Source: Porphyromonas crevioricanis
GTDB taxonomy: Bacteria > Bacteroidota > Bacteroidia > Bacteroidales > Porphyromonadaceae
NCBI RefSeq assembly: GCF_900167225.1
Contig: NZ_FUXH01000003.1
Coordinates: 154,886 to 218,885 of the forward strand
Direction of reading: 5' to 3'
Length of the DNA stretch: 64,000 bases
Numbering within the stretch: the first letter of the stretch is position 1; every line of letters starts with the position of its first letter. A model generated the notes under the pieces. It saw nothing but the letters and a program-made list of their open reading frames with translations. It was not told where the DNA came from and searched no databases. Position numbers and translations under genes: made by a program. Shown here piece by piece: positions 63,344 through 64,000 of the stretch.

Positions 63344-64000
63344 CTATTCAACCAATATTTTTGCATAGCGATGGGGGTTATCCATTGACTTCAAGACATA
63401 TATGCCAGTCGGAAGGCCCAAGGTAGAAACCTGACCATAACCCATACGGACCAATCGCCCATCCATGCCGTACAAATACAATTGTCCCGAAACTTCGCTG
63501 ACTGCGACTCCAGACAGGCGATCATAGCGGTACCATCCCTCTGGGTTCTGAACAACCGGCAAAGCCAACGGACGATGATATACACCATCTATACCGATAT
63601 CATGAAAAGGATTTCTCTTCCACCAATCAGTTTCGTAGACTGTACCGTCCGGAGCTACATAGCCTCGATACCCATCAATATTTGCATCCTTCAGTGGGAC
63701 ATCACACCATCCTATGCCAGTAAAAGTCCCGCCAATGGGATAGAGCTCATCTTCAAGTCTAAAAGGGTGATCTGCATAACAGTATACGAGAAGGGGACGG
63801 CTCTCTCCTGAAAGGAAAAGGCAATAGCAATGAACAATACTTCCATCCCTTTGTTTTGCAACAAAGGTTAACTCCAACTCAGCCTCTCGGGGAGTCCCAT
63901 TGTCGTCTATCGTAACTGACCAACGCTCTCCTACCTTTTTGTTGGGAGAATGAAACAGGTTACGGACTGCCTTCTCTCCCTCATCTTGGCCCCAAATATC
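63344..64000 (-). CDS. Protein with T9SS C-terminal sorting domain, 5' end cut by window edge
   Basis: The frame is open from the stop at 63344 to the window end: 218 residues of a larger protein. The visible part is beta-rich with aromatic residues (YCYADHPFRLEDELYPIGG). The final 65 residues fit a type A T9SS sorting domain: LYLYGMDGRLVRMGYGQ, LGLPTGIYVLKS and YAKILVE. The protein is therefore expected to cross the outer membrane through the type IX system and be cleaved. Its main function cannot be judged from this fragment. Confidence 0.75.
   Translation of the reverse strand, partial: DIWGQDEGEKAVRNLFHSPNKKVGERWSVTIDDNGTPREAELELTFVAKQRDGSIVHCYCLFLSGESRPLLVYCYADHPFRLEDELYPIGGTFTGIGWCDVPLKDANIDGYRGYVAPDGTVYETDWWKRNPFHDIGIDGVYHRPLALPVVQNPEGWYRYDRLSGVAVSEVSGQLYLYGMDGRLVRMGYGQVSTLGLPTGIYVLKSMDNPHRYAKILVE

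Overview
Organism. The window looks like a chromosome segment of a Bacteroidota species, most likely a Porphyromonas close to the P. gingivalis/P. gulae group. The evidence is a short 287-residue primary sigma factor, intergenic TAnnTTTG(C) promoter elements typical of the phylum, C-terminal type IX secretion (T9SS) sorting domains, families largely confined to Bacteroidota (DUF4494, DUF4293, DUF5686, DUF4369, viroplasmin-type RNase H), and dispersed intergenic repeats resembling the BrickBuilt MITE/minisatellite described in P. gingivalis. The species cannot be fixed from sequence reading alone. I see no rRNA, tRNA, prophage, transposase or CRISPR array.

Layout. 1-10.2 kb is mostly minus strand: a cut-off peptidoglycan muramidase (namZ) after a transaldolase-like aldolase; cytidine deaminase; engB-galE-pspC; an NAD-dependent epimerase; rpoD; an HtrA protease; ferritin. 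10.2-30.4 kb holds mostly plus-strand housekeeping genes (trmN6, patatin, S4 protein, pdxB, uvrA, glycosyltransferases, a TPR protein, RNase H) and a thiamine salvage set (pnuT-like transporter plus thiamine pyrophosphokinase), with a minus-strand acyl-CoA ligase-like gene at the end. 30.5-36.4 kb is a compact five-gene type I CRISPR-Cas effector operon, cas6-cas5-cas3-cas8-cas7 on the minus strand, with no cas1, cas2, cas4 or array in the window. 36.4-40.1 kb is an accessory stretch with repeats, an SDR enzyme and an AT-richer leucine-rich-repeat protein carrying a T9SS signal. 40.1-55.1 kb is plus-strand core genome (yggS, yfhO, xth, efp, htpG, bamD-omega, gltX-waaA). 55.3-64 kb mixes surface-polysaccharide genes (a WbpD-like acetyltransferase, a sugar-phosphate transferase), a MATE exporter, xerD, lpxH, a MIP18/SufT protein, lipoproteins and the 3' end of another T9SS cargo gene.

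How it works together. Several genes serve the envelope: bamD, lpxH, waaA, yfhO, namZ, the glycosyltransferases, and the WbpD-like and PglC/WbaP-like enzymes. The last two may feed the lipopolysaccharide to which T9SS cargo is attached, which would link them to the two T9SS-signal proteins here. Two repeat families stand out. A 257-304 bp BrickBuilt-like element occurs three times in the same orientation, varies in length by about two 23-bp units, and contains a hairpin whose stem covaries. A separate family of about 150 bp occurs four times, two of them just downstream of BrickBuilt-like copies.
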